A stretch of 64,000 nucleotides of DNA from Elephas maximus indicus (Eukaryota > Chordata > Mammalia > Proboscidea > Elephantidae), in the NCBI RefSeq assembly GCF_024166365.1, contig NC_064835.1, positions 61,236,607-61,300,606 of the forward strand. Reading direction: 5' to 3'. Position 1 is the stretch's first letter. Each line of letters begins with the position of its first letter. Both the position numbers and the translations under genes were made by a program. Shown here piece by piece: positions 23,401-36,263 of the stretch. Under the pieces are notes generated by a model. The model saw nothing but the letters and a program-made list of their open reading frames with translations, did not search any database and was not told the origin of the DNA.

Positions 23401-26400
23401 AGAGGCTTCTCTTGATTCACATACCCACAGGGGCTGGCGAACCCAAGATCAGCAAGTCAGAGAGCAGGGCTTTTGCTTACAGGCTGTGAAGATCGACAAA
23501 TCCTAAAATTGGCAGATAAGCTGATAGCTCAAGTCCCAAGAATGAAAAGTCAGACGAACAGGAGACAGCTGCAGGATCCAGAGTGAGCAAAAAAGCCAGA
23601 ACATCTGCTCATGTTCAGATGCAGGCCACACCTCCTAGGAAACTCCCTTTCAACTAATTGGCTACTCACAGCAGGTTCAATCATGGGAGCGATCACATAT
23701 AAACACTGAGAATCATGGCCCAGCCAAGTTGACACACAATTGTAACCATCACACCATTCTTCACGATGGTATCCATAATTTGTTATAATCCACACAGTCA
23801 ATGCCTTTGCATAGTTGATAAAATACAGATAAACATCTTTCTGGTATTCTCTGCTTTCAGCCAAGATCCACGTGACATCAGCAATGATATCCCTCATTCC
23901 ACATCCTCTTCTGAATCTGGATTGAATTTCTGGCAGCACCCTGTCAATGTACTGTGGCCACCACTTTTGAAAGATCTTCAGCAAAATTTTACTTGCATGT
24001 GGTATTAATGATATTGTTCAATAATTTCCACATTCTATTGGATCACCTTTCTTTGGAATAGGCACAAATATGGATCTCTTCCTGTCAGTGGCCAGGTAGC
24101 TGTCTTCCAAATTTCTTGGCAGAGATGAGTGAGAACTTCAGGTGCTGCATCCATTCATCGAAACATCTCAGTTGGTATTCTGTCAATTCCTGGAGGCTTG
24201 TGTTTTAACAATGCCTTCGGTGCAGCTTGACTTTTCCTTCGATATCATTGGTTCTTGATCATATGCTACCTCCTGAAATGGTTGAACATTGACCAATTCT
24301 TTTTGGTACAGTGACTCTGTGTATTCTTTCCATCTTCTTTTGATGCTTCCTGTGTTTGTTCAACATTTTGCCCATAGAATCTGTTATGGATTGAATTGTA
24401 TCCCCCCAAAATGTGTCAATTTGGCTAAGCCATCATTCACAGTATTGTGTGACTCTCCACCATTTTGTCATCTGATGTGATTTGCCTATGCATTGTAAAT
24501 CCTACCTCTATGATGTTAATGAGGCAGGATTAGAGACAGTTATGCTAATGAGGCAGGACTCAATCTACAAGATTAGGTTGTGTCTTAAGTCAATCTCCTT
24601 TGAGATATAAAAGAGAGAAGTGAGCAGAGAGACAAGGGAGCTTCATACCACCAAGAAAGCAAAGCCGGGAGTAAAGCATGTCCTTTGGACCAGAGGTTCC
24701 TGTGCTGAGAAGCTCCTAGACCAGGGGAAGATTGATGACAAGGACTTTCCTCCAGAGCCAACACAGAGAGAAAGCCATCCCCTGGAGTCGACATCATGAA
24801 TTTGGACTTCTAGCTTCCTAAACTGTGAGAGAATAAACTTCTGTTTGTTAAAGCCATCCACTTCTGGTATTTCTGTTATAGCAGCACTGTATAACTAAGA
24901 CAGAATCCTTCAATATTGCAACTCAAGGCTTGAATTTTTTTTCTTCAGTTCTTTCAGCTTGAGAAATGCCGAGCATGTGCGTCCCTTTTGGTTTTCTAAT
25001 TCCAGTTCTTTGCACATTTCATTATAATACTTTACTTTGTCTTCCCAAGCTACCCTTTGAAATCTTCTGTTCAGCTCTTTTACTACGTCATTTCTTCCAC
25101 TTGCTTTAGCTACTCTACATTCAAGAGCAAGTTTCAGAGTCTCTTCTGACATCCATTTTGGTCTTTTCTTTCATACTTGTCTTTTTAATAACCTTTTGCT
25201 TTCTTTATGTATGATGTTTTTGATGTCATTCCACAACTTGTCTGGTCTTCAATCATTAGTGTTCAATGTGTCAAATCTATTCCTGAGATATCTCTAAATT
25301 CAGGTGAGATATACTCATGACCATACTTTGGCTTTTGTGGACTTGTTTTAATTTTCTTCAGCTTCAACTTGAACTTTCATAAGAGGAACTGGTGGTGTGT
25401 TCCACAGTTGGCCCCCAGCCATGTTCTAACTGATAATAGCTTCTCCATCATCTCTTCCACAGATATAGTCAATTTGATTCCTACGTATTCCATCTGGCGA
25501 GGTCCATATGTATAGTTGCCGTTTATGTTGTTGAAAAAAGATATTGGCAATGAATAAGTCATTGGTCTTGCAAAATTCTTATCATGTGATCTCCAGTGTA
25601 ATTTCTATCACCAAGGCCTTATTTTCTAACTACAGATCCTTCTTTTTCGTTTCCAACTTTCACATTCCAATCACCAATAATTATCAGTGCATCTTGATTG
25701 CATGTTTGATCAATTTCAGACTGCAGAAGCTGGTAAAAATCTTCAATTTCTATATCTTTGGTATTAGTGATTGGTGCGTAAATTTGAATAATAGTCGTGT
25801 TAACTGATCGTCCTTGTAGGCATATAGATATTATCCTATCACTGACAGCATCGTACTTCAGAACAGATCTTGAAATGTTCTTTTTGACAATGAATATGAC
25901 ACCACTCCTCTTTAATTTGTCATTCCCAGCATGCCAGACCATATGATTGTCCAATTCAAAATGGCCAATACCAGTCCACTTCAGCTCATTAATGCCTAGG
26001 ATATCGATCTTTATGCATTCCTTTTCATTTTTGATGACTTCCAGTTTTCTTAGATTCATTCTTCATACATTTTACATTCCAATTATTAATGAATATTTGC
26101 AGCTGTTTCTTCCCATTTTGAGTCAAGGGCTAGGGCCTGTCAAAAGACCAGGAACTCCTGCAACCAGTCTTTCTACTCTTCCATTGTTGCATTTGACCAT
26201 GGTGCTGATCAGAGTTTCTCTGCTTTCCCCTCTCTTTTCACCTCCTTCAGCACCAGGGTCAGAGTCAGAAGATTTATATGTAATCATTTTTGGAAATCTG
26301 CAAGTTCTGGGGGCACATGGTCAAACTTAGATCCAGACTCCAGTCAGCATGTCTGCTAGGGAGGTCTTCACTGGACTCCAGACCGAGCACAGTTGGAGTA

Positions 26401-29400
26401 AGGTCTGGGAAAAGTAGGCCTCCAGGGGTGGGCATGAGCCACCTAAGATTTTAAACAACCACAGTAAAGACTATATTGTAGTTACCCATCATTTAAAAAA
26501 CAGAGGCATTGCCACATCCATTTGAAATGAAACAAATCAAAACAAAACAAATTTGAATTCCCCTAGTACAGAGTCTTTTGAAGAATGCTCATCGGATGTC
26601 ACTTTGGCTCCTCCTTACAAGGTTCACCACTGCACACCACCTGCTTCTTTACTGCCTATTAGCCCTTAACCCATCTCTATGTGCTTCCCTCATAGGCCTC
26701 CCACTGACAGAGTGCTCAGTCGACTACAAACAAGTGTCTTCTCCTTTCTTTGGTTTGGGACCTGCTTTCTCTGGGTGGTGAAAAGCATACCTGGTTCTAG
26801 ACTCCAGCCCTGCTAAAACAGCTTTCCCAGCTTTGGAATACTTGGCTGAGAACTACAGTTCCTGACTTAATTGGTCTGGGGTAGGGCCCAGACATTGGTA
26901 TTTTTTAAAATTTCCCCAGGCGATTCTTATTTCAACCAGGGTTGAGATCCTCAGCCGGAGGAACACAGCTGCCCAGTCCTGATGGCCCAGGACCCAGCAG
27001 CAAAGTCAGGCAAAGAGGAACTGAGAGTAAACTGGAGTCTTAGGCAAAGTCTTTTCTACCCACTTCCTGGGCTCTGGGAAGCACCAGGCCAAGAGTTGTC
27101 TCACCCAGAATTCATGTCTAGGTCCGATTCTCTGGACCCATGAGGGCCAACTGGATCTGACACCTACTCTGACATTCTTTCTTTCTTTCTTTCTTTTCCT
27201 ACTTTATTTCTACCTTTATTTTTATCTCATGTTGCAGTTAGTACAGTCATTTGATACATCACTGACATCAACTACTAGCCTTCTCACCAGTCCTGAACAT
27301 TCTTATATTTGCAATTCTGTTACCAGTATTGAAACTGGGTATACATTTTATTTTAAAACTTTGTAATATCAAGAATGCCAGCCTAGTGCCACAGAGCATT
27401 GTGCACTGTGGCGTGCGAACGTAACCGCTGGAGCAGAGCATGACACCGAAGAAGACAACACCTGGGTGAGGGACTCATACCGAGTCCAAGCCCTCCTCAG
27501 TGATGCTCCAAGGCTTAAAAAATAATAATAAATAATGCTTATGTTTGGAGTGGTTTTGGGGAATCAAAAAATAAACTGTTTCAGGAACTTGTTGCTCCCC
27601 TCCCCCGGATTGTCCCTAGAAGAACCCGCAGAGAAACAGTCGCTGTCAGCTGACTGCCTGCCTGACTTCTGCTTTCCTGCTCTTCCTTTAGCAGACCTGC
27701 ATGCGACCAGTGCTGTCAACAAAGCTGAGCCACAGGGAAGCAGCAGGGGCAAGATTTCCTTCTCTGACTGCCACAGGGTCTCTGCATATGGAAGTGTTAG
27801 CTGCCTCCTCCACAGATAACACACATTCCCCTCAAACTGGATCATAAGCCAGATCTCTCACTGTAAGGCAACTGCTCAGCCAGCCCAAGAGAAAACAAAT
27901 AAAAATCATGTCAGACCCAGAAAACAAGTTAACTGTTGTGTAGAGTGATAGAGATACTGTAGATTCCCAAACCAATCCTGCTTTCTTCTTTCCACTCCCC
28001 TGCCTCCTCCCAACCCTTGCCTGCTGGTAGAGGTGGAATGGGCAACAGATGTTGTCTGTTAATCACATAGCCTGAGGTAAACTGTGACCCACAGTCCCTC
28101 CCTCAATGTTGTTTTTTATTGTAGTGTGTCTGAAATGTGATCTCCAAGAGAGACTTCTTAGCCCGTCCCTGCTCCCTGGCACAGCTGACGGTTCCTTGAG
28201 AATGGATGACCCCAAAGGAGACTTCAGCACAATCTACCAGATGGCTTCCCAGTCATCAGCGTCTCCTTACAAGCTCCAGGTGGTCAAGTATGTTCCAAAA
28301 GAACCTCCCCCATCCATGGAAATACTTGTTCTTACTGGTTCCATGGCTAGGTAGTTCAGAGACGGAGGGCATCTCCGAGTGTAGGCAGGCAGGAGGAGCC
28401 AGCTCCAAAGGAACAATTACATGTACGGGCATGAAAGAACAAGTAGAGAGCAAATGAGAAGATGGCAGAAGATGTACCTCGGTAGAACGTTCTGAGGTCT
28501 GGATGAGGATTGGAAATCCCGAAAGTCTCTGAACATAGAGAAAAACAAGATCAGTAGAAAATAAAAGCTTTACATCCAGTAATTCTTATTGAACACTTAC
28601 TGTGTTAGGTGGCAGGACAGAGATCCGACCTTCAAGGAGCAAGCAGTACATAGAATCTTCTCCACCCTACTCCTGTTTCTCTAAGCACTAAGATTCTTAC
28701 TTCCAGGGGAGCTAATTCTAGGGCAGAATTAGGAGCAATGGCAGAGATCACTTTTACTGTTTCCTAATTCTTATGACGATGCTCAGTGCACAGGTACCTG
28801 AGCAAGTTTGTTCAGGGGTTTGTGGCTATGGATGCTGTTAGAGAACCTTCTTAAATGCATCCTTTGTCAACAAGTTGCCATGAAAGAGCCAGGGCTGGGA
28901 TGCAGATGGTTAGCATACTATTGGGTAACATGATTGCTGCAGCAGAGTACCATGGGAGCATCCCCAGAGAAGTCCCTGGGAAGGAATGGGTTCAGCAAAG
29001 GAAATATCCATCAGGGTCTCGAGCCCTCATGATGGCTGCTGCATTCATTAACAGATTTTGAGAATCTGCTGTGTGCCCGATACCATGCTAGGTGCTGGCC
29101 ATACAAAGATGAATAATTCACAGGTCCCAACTAAAGGCAGAGTCCCTGGGTAGCTCAAACAGTTAAGCACTAGGCTACTAACTGAAAGGTTGATGGTTTG
29201 AACCCACCCAGAGGTACATTGGAAGAAAGGCCTGGCAATCTGCTTCCGAAAGGTCACAGCCATGAAAACCCTATGGAGTACAGCTCTACTCTGAAACACA
29301 TGGGGTCGCCATGAGTCAGAACCTACTCAGTGGCAACTGGTTTGGTTTCTTGTTTTAACCTAAAGACTTTCACAGTAGGGTCTTAGACTTAAGCTGAATT

Positions 29401-32400
29401 TAAGTGCATCTGGGTAGAGGTTCTGGATATCACTAGAGTCTCTCACTGCCGTTGTTTCTTCTCAGGGCTCTAAAGTTCAGTGGGGTCTGTGAATCACTGA
29501 TGTACGGGCTCCCATTCATCCTCAGACCCACAAGCTGTTGGCAGCTGGACTGGGATGAGCTGGAGACAAATCAGCAGCATTTCCATGCTTTGTGTCACAG
29601 CTTGCTGGTGAGTACCCAGGTCCCCAGGTGAGGACCACAGAAAAGCAGCTAACTGGATCCTGCCCTAATCCCAAACTTGCCCCAATCCTCAAGAGCATAG
29701 GGAAAAAAACTGGAAATACTCTGGAATTTGAAGCACCTCTGACTTGCCTTTGTTGGTTCCATGCTACAGAAAATAATTCCTGAATTCAGTTATATAACAC
29801 TAAATTTGAAAATCCCTGATTTTGTAGGCTGAACATTTAAATGGCAAAAAAGGATTTTCCGTAAGTAACTATATTTTAAAACCCACTTTCTTCTTAACAC
29901 TGTGCTGGGCATTATGATTTATTTAAATGAAGAGCACCTGGTCTGTGCCAGACATTGCGCTAAGCCCTAGATATTCAGTGGTAATATAAAAGGCATCATC
30001 TGTGGCCTCAAGAGATTCACTCTGTAATAAAAGAGACAGAATTAAACACACACACACAGAGACATACATATAGATATTCCTGAGTGGTGCAGTTAACATA
30101 CTCAGCTGCTAACTGAAAGGTTGGAGGTTCAAGTCCACCCAGAGGCACCTCAGAAGAAAGGCCTGGCGATCTATTTCTGAAAAACTTAGCTATTGAAAAC
30201 TCAATGGCAATTGCTGTGTGCATCAATTTTTTTTTTAATTGTGATTTAAGTGGAAGTTTACAAATCAAGTCAGTCTCTCATACAAAAATTTACGTACACC
30301 TTGCTCTGTACTCCTAGGTGTTCTCCCACTGATGAGACAGCACACTCCTCCTCTCCACCCTGTATTCCCCATGTCCATTCAGCCAGCTCCTGTCCCCCTC
30401 TGCGTTCTTATCTCCCCTTCAGACAGGAGCTGCCCACATAGTCTCATGTGTCTACTTGATCCAAGAAGCTCATTCCTCACCAGTATCATTTCCTGTCTTA
30501 TGGCCCAGTCCAATCCCTGTCTGAAGAGTTGGCTTTGGGAATGGTTCCAGTCTTGGGCTAAAAGAAGGTCTGGGGACCATGACCTCCAGGGTCCTTCTAG
30601 TCTCAGTCTAGTCTTTTTATGAGAATTTGAGGCCTGTATCCCACTGTTTTCCTGCTCCATCAGGAATCCTCTGTTGTGTTCCCTGTCAAGGCAGTCATAA
30701 GTTATAGCCGGGCACAACCTAGTTCTTCTGGTCTCAGGCTGATGTGTCTATATTTTTAATTGTGATAATTTTATAAAGGAAAAGAAGAGACTGCTGTAAG
30801 AGGACCTGTCTGTGAAAGTGACATTTAAATTGAGAACTGCATGATGAATGGGAATTAGCCAGGTGAATAGTGGCAGGAAGGGCATTGCAAGTGCAGGAAA
30901 AGGCATGTGCAAAGACCCCAAGGCTGGAAAGAGCTGAGAGAAGAATCAAGAACAAAAAGCCATTGTGGCTGAAATACAGAGAGCTGACAGAGAGGCAAAG
31001 GTGGGGTTGGAGAAGTGAGTAGGGGTCAAATCACACAAAGCTGTGTAGGCCAAATTAAAGACATTGGACTTTAAGTCCATGAATAATAACATCATCTTTT
31101 TAAGTTTTTAAAGGTTACTTACACTGAAATTTGGAAATGAACTGGCAGAAGCAAGAATGGCGACAAGAAAATGAGGTAGGAGGGCAAGCGATAATGGCAG
31201 CTTGGGCTAGATGTTGGAAGCCAAGATGAGAAAAGCTGCCAATTAGAGAAATATTTTACAGATAGAATCTTCAGAACTCGATGGAGGAAGAGGAAAGCAC
31301 CAAATAGCTGCTTCATTTCTGACTTGAACAACTCGGTGGATGCCACTTCCGCAAATGGAAAAAATAAAAGAGCACACACGTGAAACAATAATACAACACG
31401 AAAGCAAAATACAACAATGGCAAATATAACTCAAGGCGATGCATAACTGCTCCATGGATGGTTTGACCCAGTCGGATGTGGGCGATCAGGACAGCGCAGC
31501 AGTGTGTCTCTTTCACTATCAGAAGCAGACTTTTTTTCCTGTTTCAAAGCCCACACTCCCTTTTGAGTCCACCCACTGAGTTCCTGTTTCCTATCCGAAG
31601 AACACCCATCTCTGGTCTTTGCAGAGCAGAGACAACAGATGCCTTCTGACTGGTAGTACCCAACAGCTCAGTTTACTCCCCACTCCACCCAATTCCTCAG
31701 CATCTCAGAGATGACACATCACTAGTTAGGAATTTCCCCTGAAAGCCTCCAGTACATTCTTATAGTACATGGTATTTTAAACATATACTGCCATTCTAAT
31801 ACACTGCTACAAGGAGTGTGAATTTTCTGGAAAGTAGTAACTTTCAACACTTGAATTCCATTACTGGGAAAGTAGTCCAAGAAAGCAATCAGAAAACGGA
31901 CCCAAGATGGATGTACCAGCATGTTCAGCTCAGAGTGATTTACAGTAGTGAATAAATAAATTAAAAGGAACAACCTAAATGTCCTGAATAGAGGAATGTT
32001 TAAATCTAAATAGAAGAAAAGTTGTAGGAGCTATAATTTGGCCAAACAATAAGGTGCTATGTAGCCTTTAGAAATAAGAATGGGAAAGAATATTCCCTTC
32101 CACTCTTAGTTTATATACACAAGATCAGAGTCTCTCTGCGCTAGACTTGGAGTGTGAGAATCTGTATTTATTTATTCAACAAATATTTACTGAGCACTGG
32201 TGGAAACCCTGGTGGCGTAGTGGTTAAGTGCTACGGCTGCTAACCAAAGGGTCGGCAGTTCAAAGCCGCCAGGCGCTCCTTGGAAACTCTATGGGGCAGT
32301 TCTACTCTGTCCTGTAGGGTCGCTATGAGCCGGAATTGACTCGACGGCACTGGGTTTGGTTCGGTTTATGTGCCAGGCACTATTCTAGGGGCTGTAGAGA

Positions 32401-35400
32401 GCTCTTCCTTATCATACCTCTCACATGAAAACTCTCACAAGTTCTGGTTATTCCCTCACTAATACCCTTTTCTGGAGCACTTAGGGACCCTGGTGGCCCA
32501 GCGGTTAAGCGCTTAGCTGCTAACCAGAGGGACAGCAGTGTGAATCACTAGCCACTCCTTGGAAACCATATGAGGCAGTTCTACTCTGTCCTACAGGGTC
32601 GCTATGAGTTGGAATTGACTCAGTAGCACCAGGTTTGGTTTTTGGTTTTAGTCACTTAACCAAGCGCTTTTCAAACTTTCTCTCATTTAATCCTAACAGT
32701 AACTGTGTGAGGGAGGGACCATTGTCCCTATTTTTACAGATGAGGAAGATCGAGGCCTAAAGAGGTCAAGTGACTTAACAAAAGTTATACAGCTATTGGA
32801 AGTGGGTGAGTCAGAATTTGAACCAAGTTCTGTTGACTTGGAAGTTCATGTGTTTAACTTCTTTGCAAAATTCTATACACTGGATGTGACCAGATACAGA
32901 CTGCAATGCTAAGGCTAATTATTCCTTCACTTAGACCTCATGCTTCTGCACTTTATTGAACTTGAACTCACTTGAAGTTGACTGGGTCTTCTTAACAGCC
33001 CTCACCCATCTTGTGTTACTGCTCTCTCTGCTCTATGTTTCATCCAGATTAAAGACCACTCTCCTTTTCTGGAAAGGAGAGAAGCAAAGTTTGAATGGGT
33101 TCTTTCTTCTTGCTTTTCACATGACAACATCTTCTCCAAGCAGCAAAATCCCTGAAAGGCAGTGTGTTAGTGGAAGGCATTTTTTATAAGCATCTGCTCA
33201 TTCATTCAACAACAAAGAAAAATTTTTTGCATACCTTCTGTGTGACAAGACCTAGTTCAAGTTTTAACCTTCCTGGCCCTCTTTTACAAGTTTGCAGAAC
33301 TTCTTTAACCCGTCCTTGGTCTTTGTGTTCTTTCTGATGCCTTTTTCATGTGCTGTTTTAAAGTCTGATGTCAAGCCAGCTCCCTGTGGAACTCCCTTGC
33401 CTCCTGTTTTTCATTGTGATGTTCCCCCTCAAGCCAACTTCTCATTCTAACTTCTGTCTTTCTGTTAATAGCACTACCACGACCGTCTAATCACCCAAGC
33501 TTGAAACCTCAGTAACTTTCAGTCATCTCACCCTTTTCACAGACTTCATCACCAAGTCACATCAATTTTCCTCTCGTGAGTTATAACTGACTGCCCTTTC
33601 CTTCTCATTCCTTTGTTCTCACCGAGACTTCATCAGTAAACTCCGAACCTGCTTTCCTACCTTGAATCTCTTCTCTTTTCATTTGCCTTGCACTCTGGCA
33701 CCAGATTAATGTTCTTGAAGCATTCTCCTGATTAGCATATGTTTTTCTGTGGTGCCAATACCCAGTCACTGATTAAGCTTTGCCTGTTCTCTTCCCACAC
33801 CATCTGCTGCATTTGTCTTCTCCTTTCCATTCTTATTGTCACTATCCTAGTTCAGGCCCTTTTTACCTCTTTCCTTTAAATATTGCAATCATCTCTTACC
33901 TTGTCTCAGTGTCTTTGGTGTTTCTCCTTCCCAATCCATTTTATGTGCTGCCACGAGGTTACTCTTGAAACACAGCACAGATCTTACCATTCCTCAGCTT
34001 CAAAATATCTTGTAGCTTCCTATTGCTTATACATTCAAGTTCTTAGCCTAGTATTCAAGGTCCAGTCTGCCTTCCATTATTCCCCCTTTGTGCATTGTAT
34101 ATACTCCAGCCAAATTAATATACAAACCTTACATTTTCCCACTCTTGAAGCTTTACTCACATTGTCACCTTTTCATCTTCAGGTGTTCAAATCCTACCCC
34201 ATTCTGAAAGACTCATCTCAAATGGTGTTTCTTTAATGAGACCTTCCAGATTCCTCCATTTATCACTAGACATTTGTGTGCTCTATTCCTTTTTAGAGAG
34301 AAGCATATTTCAAATAGCTTAAGGTACATATGATCCTATGATTTGGGTTAAAGTCTAAGATATAAATTTGACTGCCCAGACTCCGAGATGATGTGGTTGC
34401 CTTTCCTAGTGTTTCTAACAATTCCTTACTTTACCACCTAATTTAATTCCTCAGTCTTAGTCAATTTAGGTCCAGAGTAGAAATTCCTCCACTTTGTTAC
34501 CTCTCTTTTTTGGAGAGTCAAAGCAAGGCAGTTTTCTAATCTGTTGTGGTGAAATGTAATTTGTATTGCCCATGAAAAGCATGGGCGTTAGAATAGATGG
34601 CTCAAGATTGCTGACAGCTTCCTTGTTTCCCAACTGTGTGAATTCTGACCTTCGGTGTATTCATCTATTTGTAACCCTAACAAATCTAGTAGCCTCCACA
34701 TGATTTAGTCTTTGCACCAATGTCATGTAAGGAAGCACTACACAGAAGCCCAAAAGTAATTTTCAAATTAATTTATTTTGTGTCTTCACTGAACACCAAA
34801 GAGGATCTATTTCATAACCCATGATGACATTTCTCAGATCTCTTTCTCCCCAATTATCTCAGACCTGGAACTGTTCCAAGAGCCTTTCATAAAACTCTCT
34901 CTACATCTCCAGTTCCTGTTCCTCTCTCTGTCTGCGCCCTCCCCGTCTCAGCCACGTGTTGTGTAGATTGACTTAGCCTCACTGACATAGTTCTCCTCCC
35001 TCTCATGGCCTGTCTCTCTCTACCTTTTCAAAATATGCAGGAATAGAGCTGACATGAGCTCCTCCTTTGTCTGTTTCCACAAATGTAGTCGATTTAATTC
35101 CTGTAACATGATAAGACTACTCCTTTCGTGAGTTAGAAGTAGAGTGGGAAAGAAGGGAGAAGGTACATGGTGGACATGTTAGTAACTCTTGTCCCCTGTC
35201 ACATGTAAAATGTTGTTGTTGCTGTTGTTAGGTGCCATCGAGTCAATTCTGACTCATAGTGACCCTACGTACAATAGAACAAAACACTGCCCAGTCCTGA
35301 GCCATCCTCACAATCACATGTAAAATAGAGATAATAAAATATACCTCGTAAGGTTTTTAAGATGATTAAATAATATTACATGTTTAAAGCACCTAGCATA

Positions 35401-36221
35401 TGCCTGGCACATGATTTGTACATAGTGGTTGGTTAGTGGTTCTACAATTTCCATTTGTTTCTTTTTGTATAGGTTCCAGTTTGCTGGAGAAATTCTCCAT
35501 ATTTTCACCTGTTTTCTTGTATGCAGTAATCGTTATTTAAATTCTTATCAGCTAACTCCAATCACCTGTGGATTTGTTTCTGTCGTTTCTTTTTTCTCTT
35601 GATTTTCAGACATTTGGTCCGGACTTTCGGCAAACCTGGTAATATTTTAATGGAGGATACATTGTATATAAAGAAATTGTAGCGGCTCTGATTGATTTTG
35701 GCGTCCTCTAGAGAGGGTTCATCCTTCCCTGCCCTAGGCAGATAGAGTAGCGGCTGATCATCCTATTCCACTCAGGCAGGACTGTGCTGCATTAAGGCTG
35801 GGCTGCAGCCCAGCTAAGGCTCAGTGCACCCCTGGTTTGCTTCTGGCCCTTCAGGGTTTTCCACTGAAAGCCTGATTTATTATGTGCATTCCGTCCCCAT
35901 GGAAGATCCCAACTCTAATTTTGTCTCCAAACACTGCTAAAATATTCAACTTTTCAGAACTTTCTGCTTGGGTGTTTTTGCCTCCTGCCCCAAGCAGTCC
36001 CAGTATTTGGCAAATGAGCTAAGTGGAAAATTGGTTTGAAGCCTCCCCCCCCACCACCATGTCTCTCCCAAAAGGTCTGCTGGTTTCTCTGTTCCCCAGT
36101 AAGTGCTCAATGTGTGCAAAGTCTGGATTCTCAGACACTGCCCCCTACCCCGTGCATGTCTGCATGCACACACACACACACACACACACACACACCACGC
36201 ACACGCACATACACACATACG

Positions 36222-36263
<42 letters not shown>

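Larger units (their letters stand above)
22283..26120 (-). mobile_element. RTE/BovB-class LINE copy B, interrupted and inactive
   Basis: On the - strand the endonuclease region (INELKWTGIGHFELDNH, GDWNVKVGNEK) lies at about 26060-25600 and the reverse transcriptase at about 24000-22700 (FRRGCGMRDIIADVTWILAE, SREYQKDVYLYF). The YADD motif has become HADD (23053-23042). Two solo LTRs (23270-23753 and 24382-24902) are inserted in it. Removing them restores alignment with copy A. The 5' limit is approximate. Confidence 0.87.
29900..31110 (+). repeat. Ancient interspersed repeat split by younger insertions
   Basis: 29930-30046 (GTGCCAGACATTGCGCTAAG) and 30760-31110 (CAAGTGCAGGAAAAGGCATG, TTGGACTTTAAGTCCATG) look like two parts of one old repeat, separated by a CA run, a SINE fragment and the retroposon at 30227-30753. 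Confidence 0.5.
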
